A DNA stretch of 64,000 bases from Tyzzerella sp. Its GTDB lineage: Bacteria > Bacillota > Clostridia > Lachnospirales > Lachnospiraceae. The stretch covers positions 1 through 64,000 of the forward strand of contig JAFQRJ010000019.1 in the NCBI GenBank assembly GCA_017410145.1. The letters run 5' to 3'. A program made the translations under genes and the position numbers. The notes under the pieces are model-generated. The model ran no database searches. It was not told the origin of the DNA and saw only the letters and a program-made list of their open reading frames with translations. Of this stretch, positions 25,695 to 35,399 are shown in pieces. Numbering within the stretch: position 1 is the stretch's first letter; each line of letters opens with the position of its first letter.

Positions 25695-27719
25695 ATGAGA
25701 GAAACAGCACATAAGCAAAGCAGGTATTTAAATTGCCTTCGTATCGCAATTGTGCCGGAGTACCATGAGGAGCAACGTATCAAAAATATAGTGGATTTCT
25801 GCAAGAAGCATAAGTTTGATAACGTAATGTTATTCATTAATGCAGAAGAATATAATTTGGGTCACATGACCTGTGAGGAAGCAAAACCTTGGCTTGCTGC
25901 GATGAAGCGGGCCAAGGCCGCTTTCGTAGAAGCGGGAATTACGGTAAGTATGAATCCGTGGATAGAAATGGGGCATCTAGATCGAGGCAGATCATTAAGA
26001 CCAGGTCAGGATTTTGTGACCATGTGTGATTACAACGGAACAGAAAGTAAGATGGTGGCTTGTCCGATGGATGAGAACTGGATTACTTATTTCTTGGAGT
26101 TTTATGAGCTGTTGATACGGGAAGTGAAACCAGAGGTTGTTTGGATTGAAGATGATTTCCGTTTTCATAATCATGGTTTCCTAGAGTATGGTGGTTGTTT
26201 TTGTAAACACCATATGAAGGCATTTAATGACAAGTTAGGAACGAATTATACAAGAGAAGAATTTGTAGACCGATTGTTCCGAAAATATCCGAATGAAGCA
26301 GTGAAGAGAGCATTTATGGAAGTGAACCGAGAATGTTTATCTTCTCTTGCAGAGAAAATTGGCAAGATGGTACATGACTTAGGACTTGGGACGAAAATTG
26401 GGCTTATGTCATCAGGTCACCCGAGCCACAGCATGGAGTATCGTGATTGGAAACGGATACATGAAGGGTTTGCACAAGGTGGAACGATGATTAACCGTCT
26501 TCATATGCCAATGTATGTGGAAGATTGCAGTATGAAGAAGTACTATATGGAGTTTAATCAGTATCCTTTCGTTTGCAGAGGATACTTGCCAAAAGAATGC
26601 CATGTACTTCCAGAGTTGGAAAATTCTTCTTTTAGCACATTTGCAAAGGACAGCGAAACATTGCGTTTCCAAGTAGAATCTGCAATACCTCTTGAAATGG
26701 AAGGTATGACATATGACATCTTTGATTTTGTGGGAAATGGAGCAATTGAGGCTTACGGATATGGAGAGGCGATCAGTGGAATTACAGATTATCTGACAGC
26801 AGTATGGGAGAGTGGATATTCGTACCATGACCTGTCAGGTGTAACGATTTTATTAGATGAAAAAAATGCATATAACAGACCGATTACCAATCACAAATTT
26901 ATGGATTTGCGACCAGATGAATTTGTATTTGGTTCCTTCTTACAAGCACATGGAATTTCGGCACGTTGCAGTAAGGAAAAAGAATTTAGGGATCAAGTGA
27001 TTGTCTTAGCAATGGGAAGTGTACATAACTTTAACGATAATCAACTCAAAACAATGTTTGAAGATAATCATGTCATTTTGGAAGGTGGTGCTGCAAAACT
27101 ACTCATAGACAGAGGAATGGGGCATCTTATCGGAGCGAAGGCATATCGGGAATACGTTGCTCATGTTGATTGCATCGGCTATGAAGAAATCGAGGGAGAG
27201 ACTCTTGTGCTTGGCATCCCAGGATGCAGGGCTACAGCGTTTAAGCGTACTGGTAATTATGTGAGTATTTCTTACGAAAAAACACCGGAATGTCTGAGCA
27301 GAGTATATACACCTTTTGGGGATGAAATGGGATACGGCATGGTAAAAGCAAATGGTCATCTGATTATACCATATGTAGTGAACAGCATACATGCAGATCA
27401 GATGCATCCACTTCGTGGAACACTTATTTGCAACTATATCGATAGTTTAAAAAAAGAATTTGTAAGAGCAGATTATTCTAATATTTATGCTTACTATTCC
27501 AAAGCAGAAAAAAATGTACTTATTCTAGTCAATACGACACATAATACATTGCCGGTTACAAGATTTAAAATGACTGGAGGTAATCCGTCAAAAATATATG
27601 AGATTGAGCGCGACGGAAATATAAAAGAAAAAGCGTTTTCTATCGATACGGAAAGATTTGTAGTGATAGAAGAGGCATTTGTAACTTTAACAACGAAAAC
27701 ATTTATTATTGAGGAATAG
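25695..27719 (+). CDS. Cytoplasmic TIM-barrel enzyme, GH42-like architecture, unassigned
   Basis: The 674-residue protein has no signal peptide. The first 380 or so residues look like a TIM barrel: NCLRIAIVPEYHEEQ at strand 1, VTMCDYNGTESKMVACPMDE, PEVVWIEDDFRFHNHG with adjacent acidic residues at the strand-4 site, and MEGMTYDIFDFVGNGAIEAYG. The region from about 390 (SGVTILLDEKNAY) resembles the glutamine-amidotransferase-like trimerisation domain of GH42 enzymes, and a short beta tail follows. I recognise the architecture but not the family, so the activity is open. It is 20 bases after the giant secreted protein and likely acts on imported oligosaccharides (inference). Confidence 0.65.
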   Translation: MRETAHKQSRYLNCLRIAIVPEYHEEQRIKNIVDFCKKHKFDNVMLFINAEEYNLGHMTCEEAKPWLAAMKRAKAAFVEAGITVSMNPWIEMGHLDRGRSLRPGQDFVTMCDYNGTESKMVACPMDENWITYFLEFYELLIREVKPEVVWIEDDFRFHNHGFLEYGGCFCKHHMKAFNDKLGTNYTREEFVDRLFRKYPNEAVKRAFMEVNRECLSSLAEKIGKMVHDLGLGTKIGLMSSGHPSHSMEYRDWKRIHEGFAQGGTMINRLHMPMYVEDCSMKKYYMEFNQYPFVCRGYLPKECHVLPELENSSFSTFAKDSETLRFQVESAIPLEMEGMTYDIFDFVGNGAIEAYGYGEAISGITDYLTAVWESGYSYHDLSGVTILLDEKNAYNRPITNHKFMDLRPDEFVFGSFLQAHGISARCSKEKEFRDQVIVLAMGSVHNFNDNQLKTMFEDNHVILEGGAAKLLIDRGMGHLIGAKAYREYVAHVDCIGYEEIEGETLVLGIPGCRATAFKRTGNYVSISYEKTPECLSRVYTPFGDEMGYGMVKANGHLIIPYVVNSIHADQMHPLRGTLICNYIDSLKKEFVRADYSNIYAYYSKAEKNVLILVNTTHNTLPVTRFKMTGGNPSKIYEIERDGNIKEKAFSIDTERFVVIEEAFVTLTTKTFIIEE

Positions 27720-27737
27720 AGAGGAGGAGATTGGTAT

Positions 27738-29576
27738 ATGAAGAAGAGGATTTCTGTATTGAGTGCATTAGCCGCCATAATTGCCTTTTGCTGTTTGGGA
27801 TGTTCGTCAAAAGACGAGTTGAAAATGGCAGAGGGGATACTCAGATGGAAACCGGTAAAGGGAGTGGTAAATTATGTGGTGGACATCGATGATATCCGTG
27901 TAACTTGTGGGGAAGCACAAGTGAATCTGGCAGAGAAATGTGAATATGAAGGAAATTATACTGTGACGGTATCCTCTGTTTCTCAGCAAGGTGAGATAAA
28001 GGAAATCGGCTCTATAGGCATTAAAGCGCAGACAATTGCAAAACCGAAGGTTGCCATTCAAAGGAATGAAGAAGGGCAGGCAAGTTTTGTTTGGTCACCA
28101 CAAGAAGGCGTAAGTGGTTATCAGTATGATCTGCATGATGGATATGGAACCTTACAAGCAGAACTTTCTGAGGATGAGACATATAGGGTTAATTTTGAAG
28201 ATAAGTATGAGACCATGATTACGGTTACCGCTAAGGGTGGTTCAAAAGATAATGTTTTATATATGGATTCTTCTACGTCATATCATTACGATGGTACAGA
28301 ATTATTCAGTATGGCAAACTTGGTTAATTATCCGTTCTACATGACTACAGACGGACAACTTCTGAACGAGCTTGTGGTTGGAACCACACTTCCGAAAGGA
28401 AACTATGACTTAGAGATGACATTTTACCTTATGGACCCGAATGGCAGAAGTCTTAGCGGAAATGGTTCCTGGGGAAGACGTATTACACACCTGAAAGGGA
28501 ATAGTTGGTTCTGCGCCGAGGCTTTGGAAGGTTGGGAAGGCAGTGGCAACACACTTCCAACAGCCATAGAATCTATCACCTATACACTAAACCAAAATGT
28601 AAATAAATACGGAGAAACAACCTTGTCTCTTTATAGTTGGAAAGCAAATGAGATGCTGGTAGTTGCGGATGTAAAATACAATGGTAAGAGTGTGATGGCA
28701 GATAAGCTTATAGAACACAAAGAGGAAGAAAAAGTTGTATTTGACGTAAGTAAGTTGAGTGAATATCCAGCTGTATTTAAAGGGGATGGAACTGGCTGGA
28801 ATGAGAATTTCTTGGAGAGATATGAGTTTTGGATTCCGACAGATTTGGAAGACGGTGTGTATCGATTAGAGGTTGCATATCAATTGATGAATACGGACGG
28901 AATAGGACTTGATGGAAATGGTACCGGCATGAGACGTATCTATGATGCAAGTATGAAAGATGTTGTTTGGTGGTGTGAATATCCAGTAGAAGGACAGACA
29001 CCTGGAATGGACTCGTTGCCGAAGTCAGATGAGGTATTAACCAGCACATTTAGAGCTACCGTAGTAGATGGCAAATTCAAGTTATTATGTTTACACTTTA
29101 AAGCGGATGAACTGTTGGCAGTAAAATCAGTCAAGAAGATTAGCGGAAGCAGCAGACATTTTGAACTGAATACATTGGGTAACTACAAAAATGTATTTAC
29201 ATGTGACAGTAAATTGGGTTCTTTCCAAAAGTTCCGTGTAGGAACCACCTTATGTCAGCGTGGTCAGTTTGAAGTTGAGGTCAGTTATTATGTGATGGGT
29301 TCCAATGGCTATATGCTTGATAGTAATGGTACATGGGGAAGACGTATAGTAGATGAAGGTGCAGATGAACATTGGATTTGTCTCACACCTCCGAGCGATG
29401 CTCACCCAGATGCAAATAATACGGTTCCGGAACCGGACCAATTGGTAACAAAGAAAATGAAGGTTACCTTGAATAAAAAGGGCAACTTCTTCCTAGATAT
29501 GTATGATTTCTTAGAAGGAGAAATCGTTGTGATTGCAGACGTGAAGTATCAGGGAGAAAGTATCCTTGCGAAATAA
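27738..29576 (+). CDS. Lipoprotein with three copies of an unrecognised beta module
   Basis: The 612-residue protein has a lipoprotein signal (AFCCLGCSS). Residues about 25-190 look like two fibronectin III-type domains (ILRWKPVKGVVNYVVDIDD, ASFVWSPQEGVSGYQYDL). Three modules of about 130 residues follow (about 195-320, 335-470, 475-612). Each has GNYDLEMTFYLM-type strands, the signature NGxxxxGNGxxxRRI, a Trp-Phe/Trp-Cys strand and an ADVKY-type closing strand. No catalytic site is apparent, so it is probably a surface glycan-binding protein. It is 18 bases after the preceding enzyme gene and belongs to the same operon. Confidence 0.75.
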   Translation: MKKRISVLSALAAIIAFCCLGCSSKDELKMAEGILRWKPVKGVVNYVVDIDDIRVTCGEAQVNLAEKCEYEGNYTVTVSSVSQQGEIKEIGSIGIKAQTIAKPKVAIQRNEEGQASFVWSPQEGVSGYQYDLHDGYGTLQAELSEDETYRVNFEDKYETMITVTAKGGSKDNVLYMDSSTSYHYDGTELFSMANLVNYPFYMTTDGQLLNELVVGTTLPKGNYDLEMTFYLMDPNGRSLSGNGSWGRRITHLKGNSWFCAEALEGWEGSGNTLPTAIESITYTLNQNVNKYGETTLSLYSWKANEMLVVADVKYNGKSVMADKLIEHKEEEKVVFDVSKLSEYPAVFKGDGTGWNENFLERYEFWIPTDLEDGVYRLEVAYQLMNTDGIGLDGNGTGMRRIYDASMKDVVWWCEYPVEGQTPGMDSLPKSDEVLTSTFRATVVDGKFKLLCLHFKADELLAVKSVKKISGSSRHFELNTLGNYKNVFTCDSKLGSFQKFRVGTTLCQRGQFEVEVSYYVMGSNGYMLDSNGTWGRRIVDEGADEHWICLTPPSDAHPDANNTVPEPDQLVTKKMKVTLNKKGNFFLDMYDFLEGEIVVIADVKYQGESILAK

Positions 29577-29618
29577 ACGGTAAGAAATCGTGCTTTGGGC
29601 ACAGAAAGTGGTGAAACT

Positions 29619-30821
29619 ATGAAAAAGCGTATATTAGGTGTACTACTTGTAGCCGCAATAACTTTGACTGGCAGCCTTGTAATGGCAACTTCAGCAAAAG
29701 AACAGGTAGATCTTGCCGGTTATTATACTGTAGAAGGTGCCAATTTGCAGATGACAGAGGATGCAATTAATTTTGTTATGACAGAAGAAGAAGCAACAGT
29801 GACATTTAATAAGCCACTGGCTTCAGATAACTTTCAATTAATTTTTGCAGGTGTGGAAGACAGTTCACTTGCGAAGGCAGAATTTATACTTGCTGATTCA
29901 GAAAATGCAGATGAGATAGTGAAAATTGCCTATAATCGCATGAGTGATGTACAGACATCCGTAATTGTGAATGATTCCAATCGTTCCTTTATTACGACAG
30001 GTTCCTTATATAAGAAGAATGATGGAAATTTTACAGTGGCATATAGTGCAACCTCAAATTGTTTTGGAGATGGGATGGCACTGAATATTCCTGTGTTAGA
30101 GACAATAAAAGGAGAAGGATTTTTGGGATTCTCTTCTCAAAAAGTCAATCTTACAATCCATCTATATGGCGAAGCAGGAAGTGTTTTCTGCTTGAAATCA
30201 ATCAATCAGCAACGTATGGGTACGAAATATACAGTGGATAAGACGGCGCCATTGGTCAGTGTGGTAAATCCAATTAGTTATGTGGTGAAAAATTCGGAAG
30301 TAATATTGCCGACTGCCTTTGCAACAGATGTTTTGGCAGACGAAGCGACAGTGTCTATGAGCGTGCTTGACCCAGATGGAGAAGTGGTGAGTGCGTCAGA
30401 TGGAACAAAACTTAAAAACGTAACGCCAGACAAGGAATATGCGATTACCATTGAAAAATACGGCACATACCGTATTGAGTATAAAGCAACGGACGGAACC
30501 AATGAAACACGTTCCGTTGTATCGCGTGTTAATGTGGTAGATGAGACGGCACCGGCACTGAAACTGAAAAAGACAATTTCTTCTACAACAAAAGTCGGAG
30601 ATAAGCTGGAATTTCCGGAAGTGACCTGTTCTGATAACATCTCAGAGAAAGAAAATATCAAACTTAGTGTAACTGTAAAACATCCAAGCGGAATTGTGAC
30701 TGCAGAGTCAAAGTTTGTGGAACTCACAGAGGAAGGTGTATATGAAATCACGTTTCTTGCAGTAGATGAAGCTGGCAATGTGGGACGTTTGACAGTGAAG
30801 ACTTATGCGGAAGGAGAATGA
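29619..30821 (+). CDS. Secreted protein with tandem Ig-like domains
   Basis: The 400-residue product has a signal peptide (MKKRILGVLLVAAITLTGSL, cleavage near ATSA). Residues about 25-205 form an unrecognised beta-rich domain. Two Ig-like domains of about 95 residues follow, each opened by DKTAPLVSV or DETAPALKL and closed by GTYRIEYKATDGTN or GVYEITFLAVDEAGNVG. These are typical bacterial adhesion-type Ig repeats. There is no wall anchor. The ATG at 29619 is preferred over an upstream TTG because it opens a clean signal peptide, although the ribosome binding site (AGTGGTG) is weak. It ends two bases before the next start. Confidence 0.75.
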   Translation: MKKRILGVLLVAAITLTGSLVMATSAKEQVDLAGYYTVEGANLQMTEDAINFVMTEEEATVTFNKPLASDNFQLIFAGVEDSSLAKAEFILADSENADEIVKIAYNRMSDVQTSVIVNDSNRSFITTGSLYKKNDGNFTVAYSATSNCFGDGMALNIPVLETIKGEGFLGFSSQKVNLTIHLYGEAGSVFCLKSINQQRMGTKYTVDKTAPLVSVVNPISYVVKNSEVILPTAFATDVLADEATVSMSVLDPDGEVVSASDGTKLKNVTPDKEYAITIEKYGTYRIEYKATDGTNETRSVVSRVNVVDETAPALKLKKTISSTTKVGDKLEFPEVTCSDNISEKENIKLSVTVKHPSGIVTAESKFVELTEEGVYEITFLAVDEAGNVGRLTVKTYAEGE

Positions 30822-30823
30822 TC

Positions 30824-32761
30824 ATGAAAAGAGGAAATAGGATTATCTCAGGAGTCTTAATGGCGACCCTTTCGGTTTCTCTTCTTGCAGGATGTGGCAG
30901 TAAGCAAGCAGGTGGCGGAGTAAAAGAGCAGGAAAAGCAGAACGTAATGAAAGAAATTACTGCAACGAAGTATGATTTGGTGGCAGGCGGAAAGAGCGAC
31001 TATTTTATCCTGATTCCGGAGAAGGCAACAGAGAAAGAGCAGTTTGCAGCAAACGAATTGCAGTTATTTTTAAAAGAATCAACAGGTGCTATGCTTCCGA
31101 TTCTTGCAGAAAACGAGGCGGATACCACGGGCAGCTTCTTGTCGGTTGGTGCCACTAAAGCATCAGAGTATGCAAGTGTTACGCCGACGTATGAAGATGT
31201 AAATAGTAATGGTTTTGTATTACAGACAGTGGAAGATGACTGTTATATAAAGGGGTTCTCGGATATTGGAACTCGTAATGCAGTGTATGAGTGGTTGTCT
31301 TATAGTGTGGATTATGAATGCTATGGTAAGGATGCCATTGAATACACAGAAACTTCAGATTTGAAGCTTTTAGCATTTGAGGAAACTGTGGTGCCGTCTT
31401 TCGAATGGAGGGCAGCAACCGGCGGTGAAATGATTTACGATGAAACAACTACCTATCGTATGCAGATGAATAAATATGAGGAAATCTACGTATTGGGACG
31501 TTTGGTACATAATTCTATGGAAGTCATTGACCCAACCGTATATGATTACAAATCCGACAAATATAAAGCTTGGTATTCTGAGGCAACTTATGAAAATCTC
31601 CAGCAGGGAAATGTAGAATTGCCTGCACAGCTCTGCTATTCCAATACAGATATGCATGCGGAATATATTAAGAATGTAGTGAAACTTTTGGAAAGTGGAG
31701 ATGCCAACGTTATGATTATCGGAATGGAAGATAATCCGGAATGGTGTACTTGTGAGCAGTGCTTGGAAAGTAAGGATAAGTATGGCACGAATTCTGCTGT
31801 TATGATTAAGTTTGCAAATAAGGTGCAGGAAGCGGTGAATGTATGGTGTCAGGAAAACAGACCGAATGAGACACCGATTAAATGTGTATTCTTTGCGTAT
31901 TATGAAACGGTGAAACCGCCTGTTACATATAACAAAGAGACAAAAACCTATGAGCCGATTGACGAGAGTGTAGTTCTTCACAAGGATTTGGGAGTCATGT
32001 TTGCACCGATTACGGCAAGTTATGCAGTACCGTTTACATCTGATAAAAATGCAGATACCGCAGAGCAGGTTCAGGCTTGGAATGCTTTGACAGATAATCT
32101 TCATGCGTGGACTTATGCCTTGAATGCGCAGAGATTTTTTGCAACCAAAAAGACATTTGAGATTATGCAAAGTAACTATCAGTATTTGCTCAATAATGGA
32201 GCAACTGCCATTTATGACCAATCCGAATCACAACAATCTAATGGTAACACGGGATGGTGTAGAGCAAAATGGTATGTGATGTCAAAGTTGCAATGGAATA
32301 CAGAGTTAAATATGGAAGAACTTTTGGATGATTTCTTTGCGAATTATTATGGCGCTGCAGGAGAGACGCTTCGAACTATTTTTGAAGAGGAACGTCAATG
32401 GATGGCAATTATCTATAGTCAGCAGGATCTATCAGGAAGAATTCAAGATGATTTGGTAAATGCTGAGTATTGGTCGTATTCCCAGCTTAAAGACATACTT
32501 AAGCAATTCGAGCAGGCATATGAGGATATCGAGAAGTATCGTGAGAACGATATCGAACAATATAAGGTGCTATATGACCGCATTACGATGGAAACCTTAC
32601 AAAGCAGATTCCTTATGATTCAGCTTTATGGAACTAATTTTGTAGCAGATGAACTTCTGAATATGAAGTATGAATTTAGAAATGATACACAGCGGTTGGG
32701 AATTGAGCAATATAAGGAAAATGTGCTTATTACGGAGCTGTGGAAAGAGTGGAATATCTAG
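30824..32761 (+). CDS. DUF4838 lipoprotein (putative glycoside hydrolase)
   Basis: The 645-residue protein has a perfect lipobox (LLAGC). Residues about 40-180 form the small alpha/beta domain seen before GH20 and GH67 catalytic barrels (EQFAANELQLFLKESTGA, GTRNAVYEWLSYSVDYECYG). The rest matches the DUF4838 barrel: VMIIGMEDNPEWCTCEQCLE, PIKCVFFAYYETVKPP, LHAWTYALNAQRFF and NWC/GWCRAKWYVMSKLQWN-type segments. The biochemical role of DUF4838 proteins is not firmly known to me. AAGGAG at 30811-30816 favours ATG 30824 (spacing 7) over 30818 (spacing 1). Confidence 0.8.
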   Translation: MKRGNRIISGVLMATLSVSLLAGCGSKQAGGGVKEQEKQNVMKEITATKYDLVAGGKSDYFILIPEKATEKEQFAANELQLFLKESTGAMLPILAENEADTTGSFLSVGATKASEYASVTPTYEDVNSNGFVLQTVEDDCYIKGFSDIGTRNAVYEWLSYSVDYECYGKDAIEYTETSDLKLLAFEETVVPSFEWRAATGGEMIYDETTTYRMQMNKYEEIYVLGRLVHNSMEVIDPTVYDYKSDKYKAWYSEATYENLQQGNVELPAQLCYSNTDMHAEYIKNVVKLLESGDANVMIIGMEDNPEWCTCEQCLESKDKYGTNSAVMIKFANKVQEAVNVWCQENRPNETPIKCVFFAYYETVKPPVTYNKETKTYEPIDESVVLHKDLGVMFAPITASYAVPFTSDKNADTAEQVQAWNALTDNLHAWTYALNAQRFFATKKTFEIMQSNYQYLLNNGATAIYDQSESQQSNGNTGWCRAKWYVMSKLQWNTELNMEELLDDFFANYYGAAGETLRTIFEEERQWMAIIYSQQDLSGRIQDDLVNAEYWSYSQLKDILKQFEQAYEDIEKYRENDIEQYKVLYDRITMETLQSRFLMIQLYGTNFVADELLNMKYEFRNDTQRLGIEQYKENVLITELWKEWNI

Positions 32762-32780
32762 GAGAATGCGAGGTGATAGT

Positions 32781-35381
32781 ATGAAGAAAATAGGATGGCG
32801 CAAGCGTTTTTTTAGCGTTGTAATGGCACTAATATTGTTGCTCGGAAGCACTTTGATTTCATATGGAACGAAAGCACAGGCTGCTGGTACTTCAATTGAA
32901 TATCAAGTGACGGTAAATAATTTTTGGGGAGCTGCAAGTAATACTCAACTTGTGTGTGGATATACAGGAAGCGTACCTGCAGGTTCTGTGTTTACCGGAA
33001 CAGTATTGCTAAACGGAACAGAGACTAATGTAAATTGGGTGGTTTCGGGCGCAAACTTCTTTCTGAAAAAAGCCGATGGAAATGTGCAGATTACAATTTC
33101 TGAGTGCAATAGCATAGGTGTATATGAAGGAAGCAAGATGACAGCAAGCGATGGAACTTGTATTACGATACAGAATGATTGCTTTTATGAGAAGAATCCA
33201 AGCGGCAACTTGGTGGTAACAACACCGCCAAGTCAAAAGCCGACGATTCCAGAACCGACAGACCATACTCCAACCACAGGAATTGAAATTCCAGAAGGGG
33301 TCACGGTTTTGAAACAGGTAGACTTTAGTGGAAGTGATTATCAACATAGCAGCAGTGTGGGGGCAGCTACAAAAAACAACGTGTTAGTAGTTGGAGAGAA
33401 CATTTATTCCAGACAATTACTATATGGTAATCAACTAACTACTGAGAAGACCTATATTCTATCTTATTATGTGTGGGTAGCAGAGGAAGATGGAGTTTAT
33501 GACATGCATTTTGATGATGCGGGTTCACCAAATGGCGCCGGAGGAAATTATACAGCCAATGTTTTTGCACAATGGTCAAATCTCCACAGTACATATATTA
33601 AAAATTGTACCATAGATGGTGTTCCTACAACGGCAAGTATCACGGATGCCACCAACGGATGGAAAAAGGTGGAAGTAGAGTGGACACCAAAAGCTACTGG
33701 AAATGTGTTGATTCAGTTAGGTGATTATGGCGGACAATCACAAGTAACAGGAACTACGTATATTGATGATTTTTTGGTATATGAAAAACCGATTGTAGTG
33801 GAACCGGTGCATTTGTCAACAGACCTATCGTTTTATAAGGTAATGTCTAATGGGCAAGCGGCATTTACATATGCCAATACTGAGGTTGCATCCTTTACAG
33901 ATGGAACAAAATTTACTGGGTCTATTTTATTTAATGAAACAAAAACAGAAATTGAATGGACAAAAAGTGGTAATTGTCTTATGACTCCAAGTATTACCAA
34001 TTACGGTGATGTTACTAAAATAGAAGTTGTAAGTGGAACTGTGCTTACGAGTTCAACTGGAGATACAATTACTCTCAATAATGATTTGGATTACATTTAT
34101 TCGAATGGTGTCTGGGTAGAAAATATTCCAGTGACGGAATTGGAAACAGAAGTTGCATTTTACCGTTGTAATAAAAGTTTGACTGCATTTGCGTTTGGTA
34201 ATGAGGAGATTAAGAATATCCCAGATGGAACTGTGTTTAGTGGAATGCTAACAGTTGACAAGGTGGAAACAGCAGTTAATTGGATTAAAAGCGGCAATTG
34301 TTTCGTGATTCAGGGACTTAAGGATGACGGAGCATTTATGAGGTTAGAAGTGCCGAGGGGAACCAGATTGGTTGGTTCTAATGCAACAAATATTACAATT
34401 ACAAACAACCTCAAGTTTGTCAAATTAGAAGACAGCTGGATGGAAGATTATGGGCAGACAAAGATTGAATACAATGATGTCAAGATTTCATTTAGCAACT
34501 TTGACGGTAGAGGATATTATTTAAAGGCAGAGATTGTAGCTGGACCGGACAAGGGAAAAGTAATTGGTACAGAGGCTTATGGAACATGGGCATCAAGGTC
34601 AGAAGGTGTGGCTTTCATAAACGGAACAAAAGAAATGACCATCAATTACTCTCCAAACGTGGATATGCTGTATGTGAGCGGCAGCTGGGATTTGGATGCA
34701 ATGACTTCCATTCTATTTAAAGAAGGAACTGTTTTAATTCCTTATTCTGGTGCCCAAAATAAAACCTATATGCGACTTGCAAATACATTGGAATTAGAAA
34801 AAGAAGAGGCTTACGGACGCTGGGGAGAAAAGGGGGTCATTGAAACCCCTACGGAATTTCATGAGGTGACCGTTTCAGTCTACAATGTGACAGGCGTGAA
34901 AGTGGTGCTGGAACCAACGCTTACATCTGGTTTGAGCAAAAAAATATCAGATATTTATGGTAACGGTACACTTTGCTATGGAAGCGTTATTTATGGTGAA
35001 CCGGGGCAAGGTGTATATACGAATGAAAATGCCTCGTTCTATGTATCCGGCAATCAGATTTTGTTAATGAATGCTTCAATCGGCCTAATGGATAGCATTG
35101 AAATGAAAGCAGGCACAATTCTTTGGCCATCCGCTGATAGTGCTTCACAAGTGCCGCTTCGTATTCAGAATTCTGTTGTACTTACTAGAAATGTAGATGA
35201 TGAATGGATATATAGTGTAGAAAACGTCGTAACAGATGGTGGGGCATTTGGTTCTGTGAATAGCCCGACAACCGGAGATAAAGCACCGTTTGGAATATAT
35301 ATAGGAGTGATGTTCATCACACTTGTAGGTGCTTATGGTGGTGTTTACTATGGTAGAAAGCGCAGAAAAGTAAATGTATAA
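32781..35381 (+). CDS. Second wall-anchored multi-module surface protein
   Basis: The 866-residue product has a signal peptide ending near AQAAG. It carries one FWGAA module (about 40-140), one binding-type module (about 157-330; VYDMHFDDAGSP, DYGGQSQVTGTTYIDD), and two related small modules (about 345-545). Further beta domains lead to a C-terminal sorting signal: SPTTG at 828-832, a hydrophobic helix and KRRK. The first two modules are the same kinds found twice in the protein at 20794, in reversed order. No catalytic domain is seen, so it looks like a wall-fixed glycan-binding protein. The ATG at 32781 follows AGGTGAT; the long upstream frame overlaps the previous gene and lacks a signal peptide. 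Confidence 0.85.
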   Translation: MKKIGWRKRFFSVVMALILLLGSTLISYGTKAQAAGTSIEYQVTVNNFWGAASNTQLVCGYTGSVPAGSVFTGTVLLNGTETNVNWVVSGANFFLKKADGNVQITISECNSIGVYEGSKMTASDGTCITIQNDCFYEKNPSGNLVVTTPPSQKPTIPEPTDHTPTTGIEIPEGVTVLKQVDFSGSDYQHSSSVGAATKNNVLVVGENIYSRQLLYGNQLTTEKTYILSYYVWVAEEDGVYDMHFDDAGSPNGAGGNYTANVFAQWSNLHSTYIKNCTIDGVPTTASITDATNGWKKVEVEWTPKATGNVLIQLGDYGGQSQVTGTTYIDDFLVYEKPIVVEPVHLSTDLSFYKVMSNGQAAFTYANTEVASFTDGTKFTGSILFNETKTEIEWTKSGNCLMTPSITNYGDVTKIEVVSGTVLTSSTGDTITLNNDLDYIYSNGVWVENIPVTELETEVAFYRCNKSLTAFAFGNEEIKNIPDGTVFSGMLTVDKVETAVNWIKSGNCFVIQGLKDDGAFMRLEVPRGTRLVGSNATNITITNNLKFVKLEDSWMEDYGQTKIEYNDVKISFSNFDGRGYYLKAEIVAGPDKGKVIGTEAYGTWASRSEGVAFINGTKEMTINYSPNVDMLYVSGSWDLDAMTSILFKEGTVLIPYSGAQNKTYMRLANTLELEKEEAYGRWGEKGVIETPTEFHEVTVSVYNVTGVKVVLEPTLTSGLSKKISDIYGNGTLCYGSVIYGEPGQGVYTNENASFYVSGNQILLMNASIGLMDSIEMKAGTILWPSADSASQVPLRIQNSVVLTRNVDDEWIYSVENVVTDGGAFGSVNSPTTGDKAPFGIYIGVMFITLVGAYGGVYYGRKRRKVNV

Positions 35382-35399
35382 ACGAGGAGGAGAATAATC

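Noticed and set aside
31370..32221. Open minus-strand frame of 283 codons, Cys/His/Ile-rich
   Set aside because: It mirrors the DUF4838 gene; its composition is typical of antisense reading of AT-rich coding DNA.
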